Translations under genes and position numbers: made by a program
In this document: positions 42,690 through 53,334 of the stretch, piece by piece
Position numbering within the stretch: position 1 is the first letter of the stretch
Layout of the letters: every line of letters starts with the position of its first letter
Notes under the pieces: generated by a model
The model's database searches: none
Told to the model about the DNA's origin: nothing
Seen by the model: only the letters and a program-made list of their open reading frames with translations
Assembly (NCBI RefSeq): GCF_037893015.1
Contig: NC_133665.1
Location: 107,691,971 to 107,755,970, forward strand
Source: Macrotis lagotis
Taxonomy: Eukaryota > Chordata > Mammalia > Peramelemorphia > Peramelidae
Length of the DNA stretch: 64,000 bases
Direction: 5' to 3'

Positions 42690-42870
42690 ATAGAAGAGAG
42701 TGTGGCATGGCAATAAAATAGCCAATTCACAGTTGGGTCTGAGGGAAGTTAGTTACCCTCTCCAGCATAACCTTGGGTGAATCTCTTCCTTCTCTGAAAC
42801 TCACTTCCTTTTCTATATAATAATAGGTAGACTCTCGTTTCCCTTCTATATTCAAATTCTATGATCCTTA
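42690..42870 (+). mobile_element. MIR fragment
   Basis: cacagttgggtctgagggaag, ataaccttgggtgaatctcttcc, ttctatgatcctt. Confidence 0.6.
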
Positions 42871-43204
42871 GGAAACCTTCTAGTGGTTTTCCCCTGATTA
42901 GACACTGGATAGTAAAGGCAGTTGATGAACCATATTTATTCTTGGTTTTCCTTCATTGATTCCCCAAACTGGAGGCTGTGTCATCTTCCCTGCAGTGATA
43001 GAATCATCTTAAGGCCAGTGAAATTGATGCCTTCCAGCACTAAACTTGTCAAAATCCAAACTACAGGAGCTGAATAAGAAAGAAATACCTTTTTTCTTCC
43101 TTCCTTTTCAAGTGTAGTATGACTTTGATCCATTGCTTCTAAGGAAAAGTCCTATTTGGTGGGACAGGTGCAAAGGGTCACTAAAGGGAGCTAGGACAAC
43201 CTTG
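42871..43204. other. Unassigned non-coding stretch
   Basis: Nothing recognised. Confidence 0.45.
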
Positions 43205-43205
43205 C

Positions 43206-43215
43206 AAGAGAGGGA

Positions 43216-43281
<66 letters not shown>

Positions 43282-43287
43282 GAGTGA
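43206..43287 (+). repeat. (GA)n microsatellite
   Basis: agagggagagggagag lead-in, then over 25 uninterrupted ag units, ending gtgagagtgag. Confidence 0.98.
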
Positions 43288-43760
43288 GCAGTGATACTAC
43301 CCTGGGCTATGAGGTAGCCTCTGCCTTCTCAACAATGCTCAGGATGAGAGGTATTGGAGGACAGATTGGTAGTTCTGGAGGAGCTGTCATTTGGTTCTTT
43401 GTAGGAGTTGCTGTCCTAGGTGCCCAAGAACCCCTGAAACACAAATATGCTCATATGCAGTCTACCTCAACTAGAAACCTGTTAGCCTGGGCTCCCTAAA
43501 GGTGAATAATCTGGTCAAAATTAGGTCCTTGCTCTGCAGTCAGGGCCAAGGGAACCTCCAGATTTTGAAACTAATAATTGCAAGTCCTGGGGCTTCCCAT
43601 TGACTGTGAAGGAAAAGTAGGTTCCAATCTCACTAGGCCAGCAGGTACTTACATGCTAATTGGCCAGGATAGTTAATTGTTGGTATTTCCATGAATGGGG
43701 GATTAAATGTTTGCTTGAATGAATTTTGATTGGAAGGGAAAGGGAGCTTTTAGTCTTCAT
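43288..43760. other. Unassigned non-coding stretch
   Basis: Nothing recognised. The 73-residue frame at 43278-43499 shows no domain. Confidence 0.45.
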
Positions 43761-43764
43761 TTGA

Positions 43765-43828
43765 GTTGTCAATAAGCATGTATTAAGTGACCACTATGGA
43801 CCCAGCTTTGTGTTGCCTAAAGCTTGGG

Positions 43829-43920
<92 letters not shown>

Positions 43921-44065
43921 GAGACAGAGACAGAGACAGAGACAGAGACAGAGAAGAAGCAGAGCTTTGCCAGAAGGGAGGTTACTACCTGAAGAAAGGA
44001 GTAGTAGAGTTGGGCCTTGCTCTCCAGGACCTCACAAATCAGAAAAACAAAGGAAGAGTAAAATT
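43765..44065 (+). mobile_element. Old catttattaagtgcc-type repeat interrupted by CAGA array
   Basis: 43770-43826 (tcaataagcatgtattaagtgaccactatgg) and 43965-44060 (ttgctctccaggacctcacaaatc) look like the two sides of one element with the simple repeat between them. Confidence 0.5.
43827..43955 (+). repeat. (CAGA)n and (GACAGA)n microsatellite
   Basis: gagagaga, then about 14 gaca units, one of them caaa, then gagaca/gacaga units to gagaag. Overlapping frames in all three phases translate the repeat. Confidence 0.97.
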
Positions 44066-44320
44066 GGGTCCTGACTAAGGGGAAATCACATTTTCAGGGT
44101 GGGAGGTAGGGGATGACAGAGGAAGAGTAGACTCAGGGTCTGCTCTCAGGGAAGCAGTGGGGGCAGGCGGGGGGAATGGGGGGAAGTGCTCAATTAGAAA
44201 AAAGAGGATATATAGTAACAATGGAAAATGTAATGCCTATACAACTCATTTGAAGGGAGATGCATAGGGACTAGAGGTTTCTGAGAGGAGGTAGGCTGAA
44301 GTTGAGTCTTGAAGGATGTA
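44066..44320. other. Unassigned non-coding stretch
   Basis: G-rich at 44158-44185 (gggggcaggcggggggaatggggg). No family recognised. Confidence 0.45.
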
Positions 44321-44325
44321 GAGCA

Positions 44326-44432
44326 TTTGTTGTTATTCTTCAGCCAATTCAGTTGTGTCTGTCTCTTTGTGACCCCCATTTTGGGTTTTCTTGGTAAAGA
44401 TATTGAAATGTTTTGTCATTTTCTTCTCCAGG
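44326..44432 (-). mobile_element. SINE 3' part, antisense, 5' truncated
   Basis: tgttgttattcttcagccaattcagttgtgtctgtctctttgtgacccc, ttgggttttcttggtaaagatattgaaatg, ttcttctcca. The remainder of the SINE is absent. Confidence 0.8.
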
Positions 44433-44589
44433 AGAGAATATGAGTCCTTGCTAAACAGGCATGGATGCATTTTGAATACATATGGAAAGTGTAATGGGGA
44501 TTTGATGTAGGTATATACCCTAATTCCCATCAACTAGTTCAGTTGATGCAGTCTTTCCATGTGAATGGAGACTCTGCTCCCTTCACTTA

Positions 44590-44749
44590 GAATGGAAAGC
44601 TACTCTTAAAAAGAGTGATACCATAGACCATTTAAGAGATCAGAAAATACTCCATTTGTCAGATTTATGCAAAGGGGAGAAATTTATGACCATAAAGAAA
44701 TAAAGAACATTATAAATTGCAAAATGGATGATTTTGACTATATTAAATT
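44590..44749 (+). mobile_element. L1 ORF2 C-terminal part, left of SINE
   Basis: atttatgaccataaagaaataaag, ttgcaaaatggatgattttgactatattaaatt matches L1 ORF2 near its C-terminus. It joins to 44924 after the nested SINE. Confidence 0.8.
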
Positions 44750-44904
44750 GTTTTTTAGGTTTTTGCAAGGCAAATGGGGTTAAGTGGCTTGCCCAAGGCC
44801 ACATAGCTAGGTAATTATTATTAAGTGTCTGAGGCCAGATTTGAACCCAGGTATTCCTGACTCCAAGGCTAGTAGTCTATCCACTGTGCCACCTAGCTGC
44901 CCCA
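44750..44904 (-). mobile_element. Young SINE inside L1, antisense, perfect TSD
   Basis: ttttttaggtttttgcaaggcaaatggggttaagtggcttgccc, then ccacctagctgcccc head. A perfect 19-bp target-site duplication attttgactatattaaatt is at 44731-44749 and 44905-44923. Confidence 0.97.
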
Positions 44905-45985
44905 ATTTTGACTATATTAAATTAAAAAGATTTAAACCAATGAGGCCAAGATCAGAAGGAAAACAAAAAAACTGGGAAACAATTTTTACAGCTAGTATTT
45001 CTGATGAAAGTTTCATTTCTAAAATATATAGAAAATTGAATCAAATTTATAAGATTATAAGTCTTTCCCCAGTTGATAAATAAATGGTCAAAGGTTATGA
45101 ACAGACAGTTTTCATATGAAGAAATTAAAACTATAAATAGTTAAATGGAAAAAATGCTCCAAATCATTATTGATTAGAGAAATGCAAATTAAAACAACTG
45201 TGAGGTACCACCTCACACCTATCAGATTGGCTAAGGCAACAAAAAAGGAAAATGATCAATGTTGGAGACAGGGTGGGAAAATTGGAACATTAATGCACTG
45301 TTGGTGGACTTGTGAACTGATCCAGCTATTCTGGTGAGCAATCTGGAACTATGCCCAAAGATCAATAAAGCTGATCATACCCTTTGACCCAGCAATATTA
45401 ATACTAGGCCTATATCCAAAATAAATCATAAAAAATGGCAAAAGTTTCACATGCTCAAGAATATTTAAAGGAACTCTTTCTGTAGTGGCAAAGAATTGGA
45501 AATTGAGGGGATGTCCACCAAATGGGGAATGACTGAACATGTTACGGTATATGAATGTTATGGAATACTATTGTTCTATAAAAAATGATGAGTGGTTGGA
45601 TTTTAAAGAAGTCTGGAATGAATTACAGGAACTGATGCTTATTCAGGAGCAGAATCAAGAGACTATTGTACACTAACAACTACAATATAAGCTGATCAAC
45701 TATGATATAGATCCTCTCAGTAGCTCAGAGATCAAGGACAACTCTGGGAGACCTGCTATGGACAATGTCATCCACATTCAAAGGAAAAAAACAAACAATG
45801 GAATCTGAATATATAGTACGTTCATTTTTAAAAAACTTCTGCTTTTCTTTCTTATCTCATGACTCTCTTTCCCCTTAGTCCTAATTCATCTTACACAAAA
45901 TGATTAATATGTAAATATGTTAAACACAAATGTATATGTACACCTTTTACCAGACTAGTTCTCCCCTACCTCCCCAGGGTAGGAA
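44905..45985 (+). mobile_element. L1 ORF2 end and 3' UTR, right of SINE
   Basis: Continuous marsupial L1 text: ggtaccacctcacacctatcagattggct, accctttgacccagcaatatt, gcaaagaattggaaattgagggga, ggaatgactgaac, tatggaatactattgttctata. The 3' UTR follows (tatgtaaatatgttaaacacaaatgtatatgtac...ctccccagggtagg). Several stops and frameshifts, so it is inactive and 5' truncated. Confidence 0.93.
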
Positions 45986-45999
45986 AGATGTTCTCTTTG

Positions 46000-46470
46000 G
46001 GAAGGCTCTGGGCCAAGGTGGGAATGGGGAAGAGATGAGAGAAGAAATTCAGTCTATTTCAGAAGACAAGGCTCACCAACCTAAGACAGTAAGAGATATA
46101 CCAGGCAGGCTGCATGAGTTAAGTGCTCCGAGAATGGTACAGGCGGTAAATGCTGTGGGAATTCAGAGGAGAGGCAGCAGCAAGGCTGATGACAATGATG
46201 ATGATGGCAGTGATGATGATGATAATGATGATGGTGATGGCGATGTCAGGGATGATGAGGTCCTTGGCTCAGGATCAATTCTTCCTTCCCAGAAGTTGAG
46301 GAAGCAGGGAAGACTTCTGCCTGGGGGTTCCAGGAATCCTCCCTCCCCATCTCTTAGGAGGGTGACTGGTGTGAATCAAGGACTGTTCTATCTGTGCTTT
46401 TCAATAGTGCAATGGGCAGGGAACAGAGAAACAAACACTCATGTCTGAAGTGTGCTATATTGGATGGAGC
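46000..46470. other. Unassigned, with (GAT)n at 46190-46262
   Basis: The gatgatgat-rich patch gives the acidic part of a 172-residue frame (45930-46448). That frame starts in the L1 tail and has no domain, so it is not called a gene. Confidence 0.6.
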
Positions 46471-46477
46471 AGCATTG

Positions 46478-46705
46478 GGAGGGAGTTAAGATGATCTGCC
46501 TTTGATACTTGCTTAGTTGTAAGATGTGGGCAAGTTACTTTATTTCTCTAAGGCTCAGGTTCCTTATCTATAAAATGATGCTCATAATACTTGTAGTGCC
46601 CACCTTACAACTTTATTGAGAGTCTCAAATGACATAATATATAAAGTGCTTCACAAATCTTAGGGTGCTAAATATCTGCCAGTTACTATTATTTGTACTA
46701 TGATT
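46478..46705 (+). mobile_element. tRNA-derived SINE, old
   Basis: tgatctgcctttgatacttgct, gtgggcaagttactttatttctctaaggctcagg, tatctataaaatgatgctcataatacttg, then ataaagtgcttcacaaatcttagggtgctaaatatc. Confidence 0.8.
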
Positions 46706-46909
46706 TTCCTCTATTCCCTGGAGTAGGTCATCCCAAAAACTTCTGGTACATGAATTGGATGGGGTCTAAGTGTGCTAGACATATTGTCAATAGGATCAGT
46801 AGTTCAGGAGAATTGGTAAATTGGTAACTTTCTCTGAGAGAAAGTGAGACAGAGATGGACAGAGAAGGAGAGACATAGAGAAATATAGTCAGATGCAGAA
46901 ATGGAGAAG

Positions 46910-46911
<2 letters not shown>

Positions 46912-46983
<72 letters not shown>
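46912..46983 (+). repeat. (GA)n microsatellite
   Basis: Over 30 uninterrupted ga units after an agagaaggagagacatagag lead-in. Confidence 0.98.
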
Positions 46984-46984
<1 letters not shown>

Positions 46985-46985
<1 letters not shown>

Positions 46986-47235
46986 GTGGTAGTAGGTGAA
47001 GATGGTTACCTGGGGAGAGGCTGCCCTAGAGTCCACTGGACCTATGACCTCTAAAGAAAGATCAATGAAATGTGTCCTTCAGCCCAAGCTAAGTCTCTAT
47101 TAATTTTCAAGCCTTTAAAGGAGAAACATGGGCAATTAAACTTCCAGGGAAAATGGATCCCTTGTGATCTGTCAGAATTCAGGTATTGCTTTTATGTAAG
47201 AAAATAGGGCAGAGGGCAAGGAATGGAATGAGGGT
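46985..47235. other. Unassigned non-coding stretch
   Basis: Nothing recognised. Confidence 0.45.
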
Positions 47236-47400
47236 CATAGAATGATAGGTTCAGAACTGGAAAGGACCTTTGAGTCATCGAGTCCATTGCATTCATTTTA
47301 GAGACATGGAAACTGAATCTTAGGGAAGTGAAATGACTTACTCAAGATTATATAGGTAAATTAGGTGTCATTGGTATAATGGAACTGATTTCATTAGATC
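47236..47400. mobile_element. CR1/L3-like fragment
   Basis: gtcatagaatgataggttcagaactggaaaggacctttgagtcatcgagtcc, gaaactgaatcttagggaagtgaaatgactt. Confidence 0.65.
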
Positions 47401-47420
47401 TTGAGCTGGAAGGGATTTTA

Positions 47421-47655
47421 TTGTTCAGTCATTTCAGTTGTGTCTGTCTTTCCATAACCCCATTTAGGTTTTCTAGACAAAAATCCTGGAGATGTTCTTT
47501 TTTTTCACATTTCCTTCTCTAACTCATTTTACAGATGAGGAAACCAAGACAAACAGGTCACATAGCTTGTAAGTATCTAAGGTCAGATTTGAACTCATTA
47601 AGATGAGTATTTCTGACTCCAGAACTAGTGTTCTATCCACCATGCCACCTAACTG
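47421..47655 (-). mobile_element. Marsupial SINE (gactgaacaac-tail type), antisense
   Basis: attgttcagtcatttcagttgtgtctgtctttcc, ttaggttttctagacaaaaatcctgg, cagatgaggaaaccaagacaaac, gatgagtatttctgactcc, ctatccaccatgccacctaactg. Confidence 0.9.
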
Positions 47656-47910
47656 TTGCTGTTGTCCTTCAATCTCAAAGAGGACCATAACATCAGGACC
47701 ATGACATACATGTGAATTGGAATTAAGTGATAAAGGACTGTGCAATGTCAACAGTCTCGCTTTTTCTTCCAGAGACTCTGGGTCCAATGGCCAGATATGA
47801 ATCAAGTCTATTGGAGATGACCCTGGATGCCTTTTGTTACTAACACCAGAATCTGGACCCAGGTCTTCTGACTTCAAATCTGACATTCTTTCTATTGTAC
47901 TAAGCTGCTA
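47656..47910 (-). mobile_element. Marsupial SINE (ggacaaacaac-tail type), antisense
   Basis: ttgctgttgtccttcaatctcaaagaggaccataacatcag, cttccagagactctgggtccaatggccagatatgaatcaa, then a damaged head (ggtcttctgacttcaaatc, actaagctgct). Confidence 0.88.
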
Positions 47911-47939
47911 TACATTTACTCTCCACTGCTTCCTGTTCT

Positions 47940-48115
47940 ATCTCAGTCTTCCTGATCTATATCTGGTCACCAAACCCAGATGGCTCCAGAGAAGAAAGTG
48001 AGGCTGATGACTTTGCACAGCCCTCCCTCACTTAAATCCATTTCATTTGCAAGTCATGACATCTCCTTCCTGATGTCATTGTTCTTTTCAAGAATGAAGG
48101 ACCAACAACAGCAGG
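47940..48115 (+). mobile_element. SINE 3' half, sense, inverted to its neighbour
   Basis: ttcctgatctatatctggtcacc, agatggctccagagaagaaagtgaggctgatgactttgc, cctgatgtcattgttcttttcaagaatgaaggaccaacaacagc. Same class as 47656-47910 but opposite orientation. Confidence 0.88.
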
Positions 48116-48419
48116 GTGTATCTATTATTCACTTACTCTCAAGCCAGTACATCTGGGAACTTTAATAAATATTTCTATTGAAAAATCTCTTCTTTTCTGG
48201 GAGTCTCTCTCTGTTTTCTTTATTCCCTTCTTTCTTCTCTCTTGACCTTCCTCCATCTCTTTTACCATCTTTCCTGATCTAAAACTGGAAGGGAGGAGGA
48301 GGATGGGAGACAGATAACCATATAGGGAGTCAGGTACAAACAGGAAACCACAGATGGACTGACAGAAGAAGGAATACAGGCAGCCATAGACAGGTAGATA
48401 AGAAGAAATAGGTAGATAT
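48116..48419. other. Unassigned non-coding stretch
   Basis: Purine/pyrimidine-rich; nothing recognised. Confidence 0.4.
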
Positions 48420-48489
48420 AGGCAGAGAGGCAGACAGAATGAGAGGGAGAGAGAGGGAGAAAGGGAGAAAGAGAGAGAGACAGAGAGAC

Positions 48490-48520
<31 letters not shown>

Positions 48521-48600
48521 TAAAGGCAGTCATAGACAAGTAGGTAAGAATAGGCAGACATAAACAGGCAGACAGAAAGACAGATAGATACAGTCAGTCA
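48420..48600 (+). repeat. (GAGA/CAGA)n degenerate purine repeat
   Basis: ggcagagaggcagacag, agagggagagagaggg, agagacagagagacagagagac, then looser cagacagaaagacagatagat. Frames on the minus strand are low-complexity. Confidence 0.93.
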
Positions 48601-48779
48601 AAGATATATGGGTAAAAAGAAATAGGCAGCCACAGATAGAGGCAATCAGGAACACTGACTATGGAATAAATAGGCTGGGCAGTGTTGGTCAGAGAGAGAG
48701 AAAATTAGGGGTACCTCCATGAACCCACCAACCAGGCCTCAGGATCTAGTGTGCAGAAGCTTAGGTTTCAGTTGTTACC

Positions 48780-49000
48780 TCCCTCGGGAAAGGACCTCAT
48801 AATCCACCTCTTCTAAGTCCCCCCCCCAATTTTTCACAGCCTCATCCAGCAACTCAGTTGAGGGGCCCTCAGCCCGGGGGAGGGGAGATATTAAGGCCAT
48901 TGCTATTTCTGTGGCTCTTCCTTTGAGTCTCTGAGACCTAATTATCCTTTTCTTTTTAAAAAAAAAGAATGAAATTAGTTAAAAAGGGAAAGAAAAAACC
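48780..49000. promoter_or_regulatory. Candidate conserved element 14
   Basis: Repeat-free, with CCTAATTATCC, AAATTAGTTAAAAAG and cctttgagtctctgag words after a G-rich start (cccgggggaggggag). Confidence 0.33.
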
Positions 49001-49345
49001 TCCAACCCACCAAAGCCAGGGTGTCCTTTGCAACCTTCCCCATCTCTACCTCCATCTTCCTTTTATATCCTCCTCCCTCCACATCAGGGGTACATCCCAA
49101 TACTCAAAATGAGGGGTCCAGAGTTCCTGTCTGCCCCTGGCCTGGAAACAGATCCCAACACTGAGTGTTCTTGCCTACAAGCAAAACTCAGAGAAAACAC
49201 TCAATCCTATACTATATGAGCCTTTTCTGAGACTTCTTCTCTACTCAGCTTGGCTGGGATAGTGAAGACAGATTTCTCACACATAGTAGGTAAATATTTC
49301 CTGGATTAATTTTCCCATAGAATTAATGAATTGATGAAAGCCAGA
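49001..49345. other. Unassigned non-coding stretch
   Basis: Nothing recognised. Confidence 0.45.
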
Positions 49346-49349
49346 GAGG

Positions 49350-49525
49350 TTTGATTGCAGGAGCTCTGGAAGTAGAATTCAAAAACCTGAGTAAAAGTCC
49401 TGGTTTACTATCTATACTGTGTGAACATGGACAACAAATCTTTCCCCTTCTCCTCTATTAACTGCAGAGATTGGGCTAAAGAATCTTTAAAACCCCTTCC
49501 AGCTTTAATGTTGGAGAAGCTCGTG
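49350..49525 (+). mobile_element. MIR fragment
   Basis: aaaaacctgagtaaaagtcctggtttac, gtgtgaacatggacaacaaatctttcc, aaaccccttccagcttta. Confidence 0.6.
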
Positions 49526-49654
49526 GACCCATGAAGTGGAGAGTTAGATGTCTGCTGCCTTATCAGGAAAGTTTCCCAGAGAGAGAGATTGAGTTAGGCC
49601 TTAAAGTATGAGTTGGATTTGGAGCGACAAGAGAGAAGAGGGGAAGTTCATCTG

Positions 49655-49780
49655 ATCCATCAGTCAAGTAACAATCATTTATGTGGCTCTACTATGCATC
49701 AAGCTCTGCGTTAGGCCCTGGGGAGGCAAAAGCAAATAATGCAGCCATTTTGATCTCAAGGAACTTATGGATGATGAAGA
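49655..49780 (+). mobile_element. Old catttattaagtgcc-type repeat
   Basis: aacaatcatttatgtggctctactatgcatcaagctctgcgttaggccctggggaggc, tctcaaggaacttatgg. Confidence 0.65.
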
Positions 49781-50029
49781 TAGGGGATGGGGGAGGGGAA
49801 GAGGCCTTCAAGGCTATAATCAAAGGCTTGGATTAGAGATGTGGAAGGTTTGGTGGAGTGAAATGAACTTCATAGAGTCATAGGATTTAGAGAGAAGAAA
49901 ATGTTAGCTTTGTTCAAATTGTGGGAGAGAGTAGAGTTGGGGAGATAGAGGAGTCCTGGAGTTGGGGTGAGCAGAATCCAAGACTAAAGAGATTGCTTTT
50001 CTTCCCCTTCCCCAAGGCCCCCCAGGAGC
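49781..50029. other. Unassigned non-coding stretch
   Basis: Nothing recognised. Confidence 0.45.
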
Positions 50030-50280
50030 TGGAGGCTCAGTTGGCACTGAGTCCTGGCTGACTCTCAGGGCTCAAACAACCCAGCTGGTATTTAGAGGTA
50101 ATGCCATAGCTCCCACTCACCTAGCACCTGCTCCCCCCTGCCCATTAACAAACTGAATCCAGGTGCATGTTCAGTTCTGGGCTTTTTTCCTAGGAAACAC
50201 CAGATCGGATCTGGGCTACTCTGGGTAATTTTTGACCAGTTTGATGCGAGTCTTCCAAGGCCTGCTGATCTAGGTTTGGC
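50030..50280. promoter_or_regulatory. Candidate conserved element 15
   Basis: Repeat-free, with AGCACCTGCTCC and CCAGGTGCATG E-box-like words, GATCGGATC and GATGCGAG. Motif evidence only. Confidence 0.28.
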
Positions 50281-50289
50281 TCCTTTTCT

Positions 50290-50515
50290 CTCCTCTAATC
50301 TATCCTCCATACATTGCAAGGTTCATCTCCCTGTTAATATACTTTCAGTGGATCTCCCTAAAACCCACAGGAGGAAATCCAGACTTCCCAGCCTGCCATT
50401 CAAGGTCCATCACAAATGATTTCTCCAGCCTCACCATCCACCACTCCCTATCTTAATCTCATCCTTCTCTGAACATCTACAGTATTTATTATTTGTACCA
50501 CTCCCTGAGCACAGA
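50290..50515 (+). mobile_element. L2 fragment
   Basis: ggaggaaatccagacttcccagcctgccattcaaggtccatcacaaatgatttctccagcct, ctgaacatctacagtatttattatttgtacc. Confidence 0.8.
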
Positions 50516-50699
50516 CCTCTAGGATAATAGAATAATAGAAAGAAATCAAATTCTATTCCCTTGTTTTAGAGCTAGAAAACTTTAACCCATAGAAAAGAAG
50601 GCTATGTCCAAGATCAAAGAGATAGTTTGAGTCAATACTAAAACCTGAGTTCTACTTTCCATTGTAGGCTTTCCCTGCTATTATTCAATTCAGTTCAAT

Positions 50700-50870
50700 T
50701 TATATGATCATAGATTTAGAACTAATATTATCTAATCCAACTCTCTCATTTTACAGATGAAGAAATTGAGGCCCAAGAAGATGAAGTGACTTGCTCACAG
50801 TCCTAGTAGAATTAAAATTCAGATCTTCCATACCCTGAGGGCAATGTTCTATCCACTATACAACTCAAGA
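50700..50870. mobile_element. CR1/L3-like fragment
   Basis: gatcatagatttagaacta, atccaactctctcattttacagatgaagaaattgaggcccaagaag, gcaatgttctatccactatac. Confidence 0.7.
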
Positions 50871-51119
50871 CAGCTTATTTTACCTCACCCCATCTCATCG
50901 CAACTCACTTTGATTTAAGTCACCTCACCTCAAGCTCATCAGTTTAATTCAATTCCGTTTAATCGATATAAGCATACTGGTTATATGCGCCTATTTCTTC
51001 TGTGTCTCTTCTTTCTCTAACTAGTTCATTGATTCCTTGTTGATGGGGGGGGTGTTGTTGGGTCTTCCTTTCCCCCACCCCCAATGGGGGTTAGTCCCAT
51101 AATATGTGATTCACTGAAT
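50871..51119. other. Unassigned non-coding stretch
   Basis: Three loosely repeated cacctcacc phrases at 50880-50940. Otherwise nothing recognised. Confidence 0.4.
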
Positions 51120-51300
51120 CATTAAAAATAATAAGTTGACACTCAGTTACAGAGTGTTTTACCATCACTATCTCATCTGATTTTCACAATGACTTTGGGA
51201 TACCATCTTGAAAGATGGGGAAACTAAGGTTTACAGAAGAAGTGATCTGTGAGAGGTCATAGAGGTAATGGTAAAACCAGGATTCAAGCCCAGGTCTGGG
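51120..51300 (-). mobile_element. MIR3-like SINE, antisense
   Basis: cactatctcatctgattttcacaatgac, gatggggaaactaaggtttacag, ccaggattcaagcccagg. Confidence 0.65.
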
Positions 51301-51949
51301 GACCCCCAGTCTGGGGGTCTCGTTCCATATCACAGGGCTAACTACTCTTCATTATACCAATACTATATGTTTGTGTTCATGTTGCTGTCCTTCAGACTCT
51401 GGCTCAGAGCAAACTCCTGCACAGCCCCCTGCCTCCCCATCCTCTGGAGACAATCCCTCTTTATGCAGGTTCTTTTTCTATCCTTATAACTTGGACTCTA
51501 AATATTCAGTCCTCTAGGAATGGATTCCCTAGACAGCTCTTCTGTCTCTCCGTGTGTCTATTTTTGTCTCAGTCTCTGTGTCTGTGTCTCTGCTTCTCTT
51601 TTCTTGGAATTGTGGTGAGAAGAAGAAGAAGAAGAGGGGAAAGAGGGAAAACAAACAGCTTCAGTCCCTGCAAAGAGAAAGATTTCATTTTGGATCTATT
51701 GACCCGAGAGAACATTTTCTAATGATTCTAGCTGAATCAGAATGGAAGGCATTGTTTCTGAAACTTCAAGTTACTTATCCATTCTTAGAAATCTTCAGGC
51801 AAAGGCAGGATGACCACTGAGGGATGTTGTTCAAGTGTGGGTTGTCAGCTGTTTTAAATTTCTCTTTGTATTTCCAAGACCTTGTCCCTGAGATTTCTTG
51901 AGTATAGGGAACTCCTACATGAAAAAACTCCATCCTCTGCTGCAAGTTA
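51301..51949. other. Unassigned; TC/TG-rich and GAA patches
   Basis: 51540-51600 is tctgtgtctgtgtctctg-like, and 51616-51636 holds a short (GAA)n. The 88-residue frame at 51554-51820 has no domain. Confidence 0.45.
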
Positions 51950-52110
51950 GCATCTTTTCTTCTATTTACAATCTTAGTGAGTTGCCTAGAGCACTCAGAG
52001 ATGAAACAACTTTCTCAGGATCATATAGCCATGACTTGTCAAAGATAAGACTTGAATTCAGATCTTCCTAGGTCTGAGACCCACTCTCTAGTCACTAAAC
52101 CATCTTGTCT
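51950..52110 (-). mobile_element. MIR/CR1-like fragment, antisense
   Basis: agagatgaaacaactttctcaggatcatatagcc, agacttgaattcagatcttcc, ctctctagtcactaaacca. Confidence 0.6.
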
Positions 52111-52379
52111 CTCCTATTAGGAACTTATTAGATACATGTTGAGTTGACTTGACTAACTGGTTTATGATGTTCCTTTTATCTTATGGAGGGGAAGCCTTGT
52201 CACTGTAGTAAACCCATGGTAGATGTGAGAGTACAGCCTCCCTGTGCCCACAGGGGCATCTGATCCTTGCTGGCTGCCCTCTCCATGTAATAATGTAATA
52301 GGACTCTTCCCTCCAACCTTGGAAGAGAAGACAGAAAAGGTAGAGCTATTCCGTCTAGCAAATAGTTGGGCCCATAGAA
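52111..52379. other. Unassigned non-coding stretch
   Basis: Nothing recognised. Confidence 0.45.
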
Positions 52380-52500
52380 TGGGCCTGACTTAAGGACCAG
52401 TCTGAGTTCTCCAAACCTCTGCCTCCATGTGGCCTTGAGCAAATCTTTGGACTTCAGCATTGCCATCCATCAAATGGGACTAAGAAGCTCTAGCTTGCCT
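52380..52500 (+). mobile_element. MIR fragment
   Basis: aaggaccagtctgagttctcc, gtggccttgagcaaatctttgg, catccatcaaatgggac. Confidence 0.6.
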
Positions 52501-52805
52501 CTTGGGGTAGCTCAAGGGAGACTATGAAAGGGAAAAGTACTTCGCAAACTATAAGCCCAGGCAGACAAGAGGGGTATTATTTTCTGGTTTTTCTCCTGAA
52601 CTTTGAAGGGGCCCTAAGGATCTCACACTGCTTTGGGCAAGGATTTTTTTTAAGGAAGCTGATCAAAAGCTTGCAATAAGCTGACTTGTCTGTTGACTCC
52701 CAAATATCAATCTCCTTGAAGTCCTGACCACACAGACTTAACTAGAAGAGTAGAGGGGTGATGTTGGAGGAATAATGTCATTTAAATTACATTGTATGAG
52801 CAGTT
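52501..52805. other. Unassigned non-coding stretch
   Basis: Nothing recognised. Confidence 0.45.
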
Positions 52806-53020
52806 TCTAGTCAAAGAATCATAGACTCAGAGTGTGTATTTGTCAGACCTGGAAGGAAGCTCTAAGTTTTATAAGATATAAAATGTCAGAAGAAGGAGGG
52901 ACTTTGGAACATAGAACATAGAAGGTCAGAACCGAAAGAGGGCTTAGAATGTAGCATGACAGAGTTGGGAGGAGCTGTCAAACATGGAATTTCAGAATCG
53001 GGAGAGACCTTAGATCAGAG
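52806..53020 (+). repeat. Short-unit tandem repeat, about 33-40 bp
   Basis: Diverged repeats of an atgtcagaagaaggagggac-type unit starting near 52883, 52923, 52956 and 52989, each followed by a variant of ttggaacatagaa. An atcatagactcagag phrase precedes them. Known widely in marsupials next to CR1/L3-like text. Confidence 0.7.
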
Positions 53021-53334
53021 AAAGAGGAGTGCTGGACCTTCTCCTTCCTGTGTCCTTTTCTCTCCCTCTCCCCTAGCCATCAGTCCACATTACCTCTCAG
53101 CTTGCATTTGCATGTGTCTGCCTCTGTGTCCTGAACAGCCTGTGCCTCCCTCTGTCTCAGCCATTCTTGGGTCAGTGCTGCAGCTCTACCTTGACTCCTC
53201 AGGGAGGGATGGCCATTCCTACCCTCCTCTTTTCCTTGTCTCTTTCTAGCCCTCCCTTCTTTCTTTTTCATATTTCTCCTTCCTCACCTTGTCTTATATC
53301 CTTCTCTTGATCTCCTTTCTCCTCCTTTTTCAGG
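53021..53334. other. Unassigned pyrimidine-rich stretch
   Basis: Nothing recognised. The 97-residue frame at 52956-53249 starts in the repeat and shows no domain. Confidence 0.45.

Noticed and set aside
43787..44078. Three overlapping frames over the CAGA array
   Set aside because: All three phases stay open because the repeat has no stops; not coding evidence.
45930..46448. 172-residue frame
   Set aside because: Starts in the L1 tail; the middle is a GAT repeat coding an acidic run; no domain.
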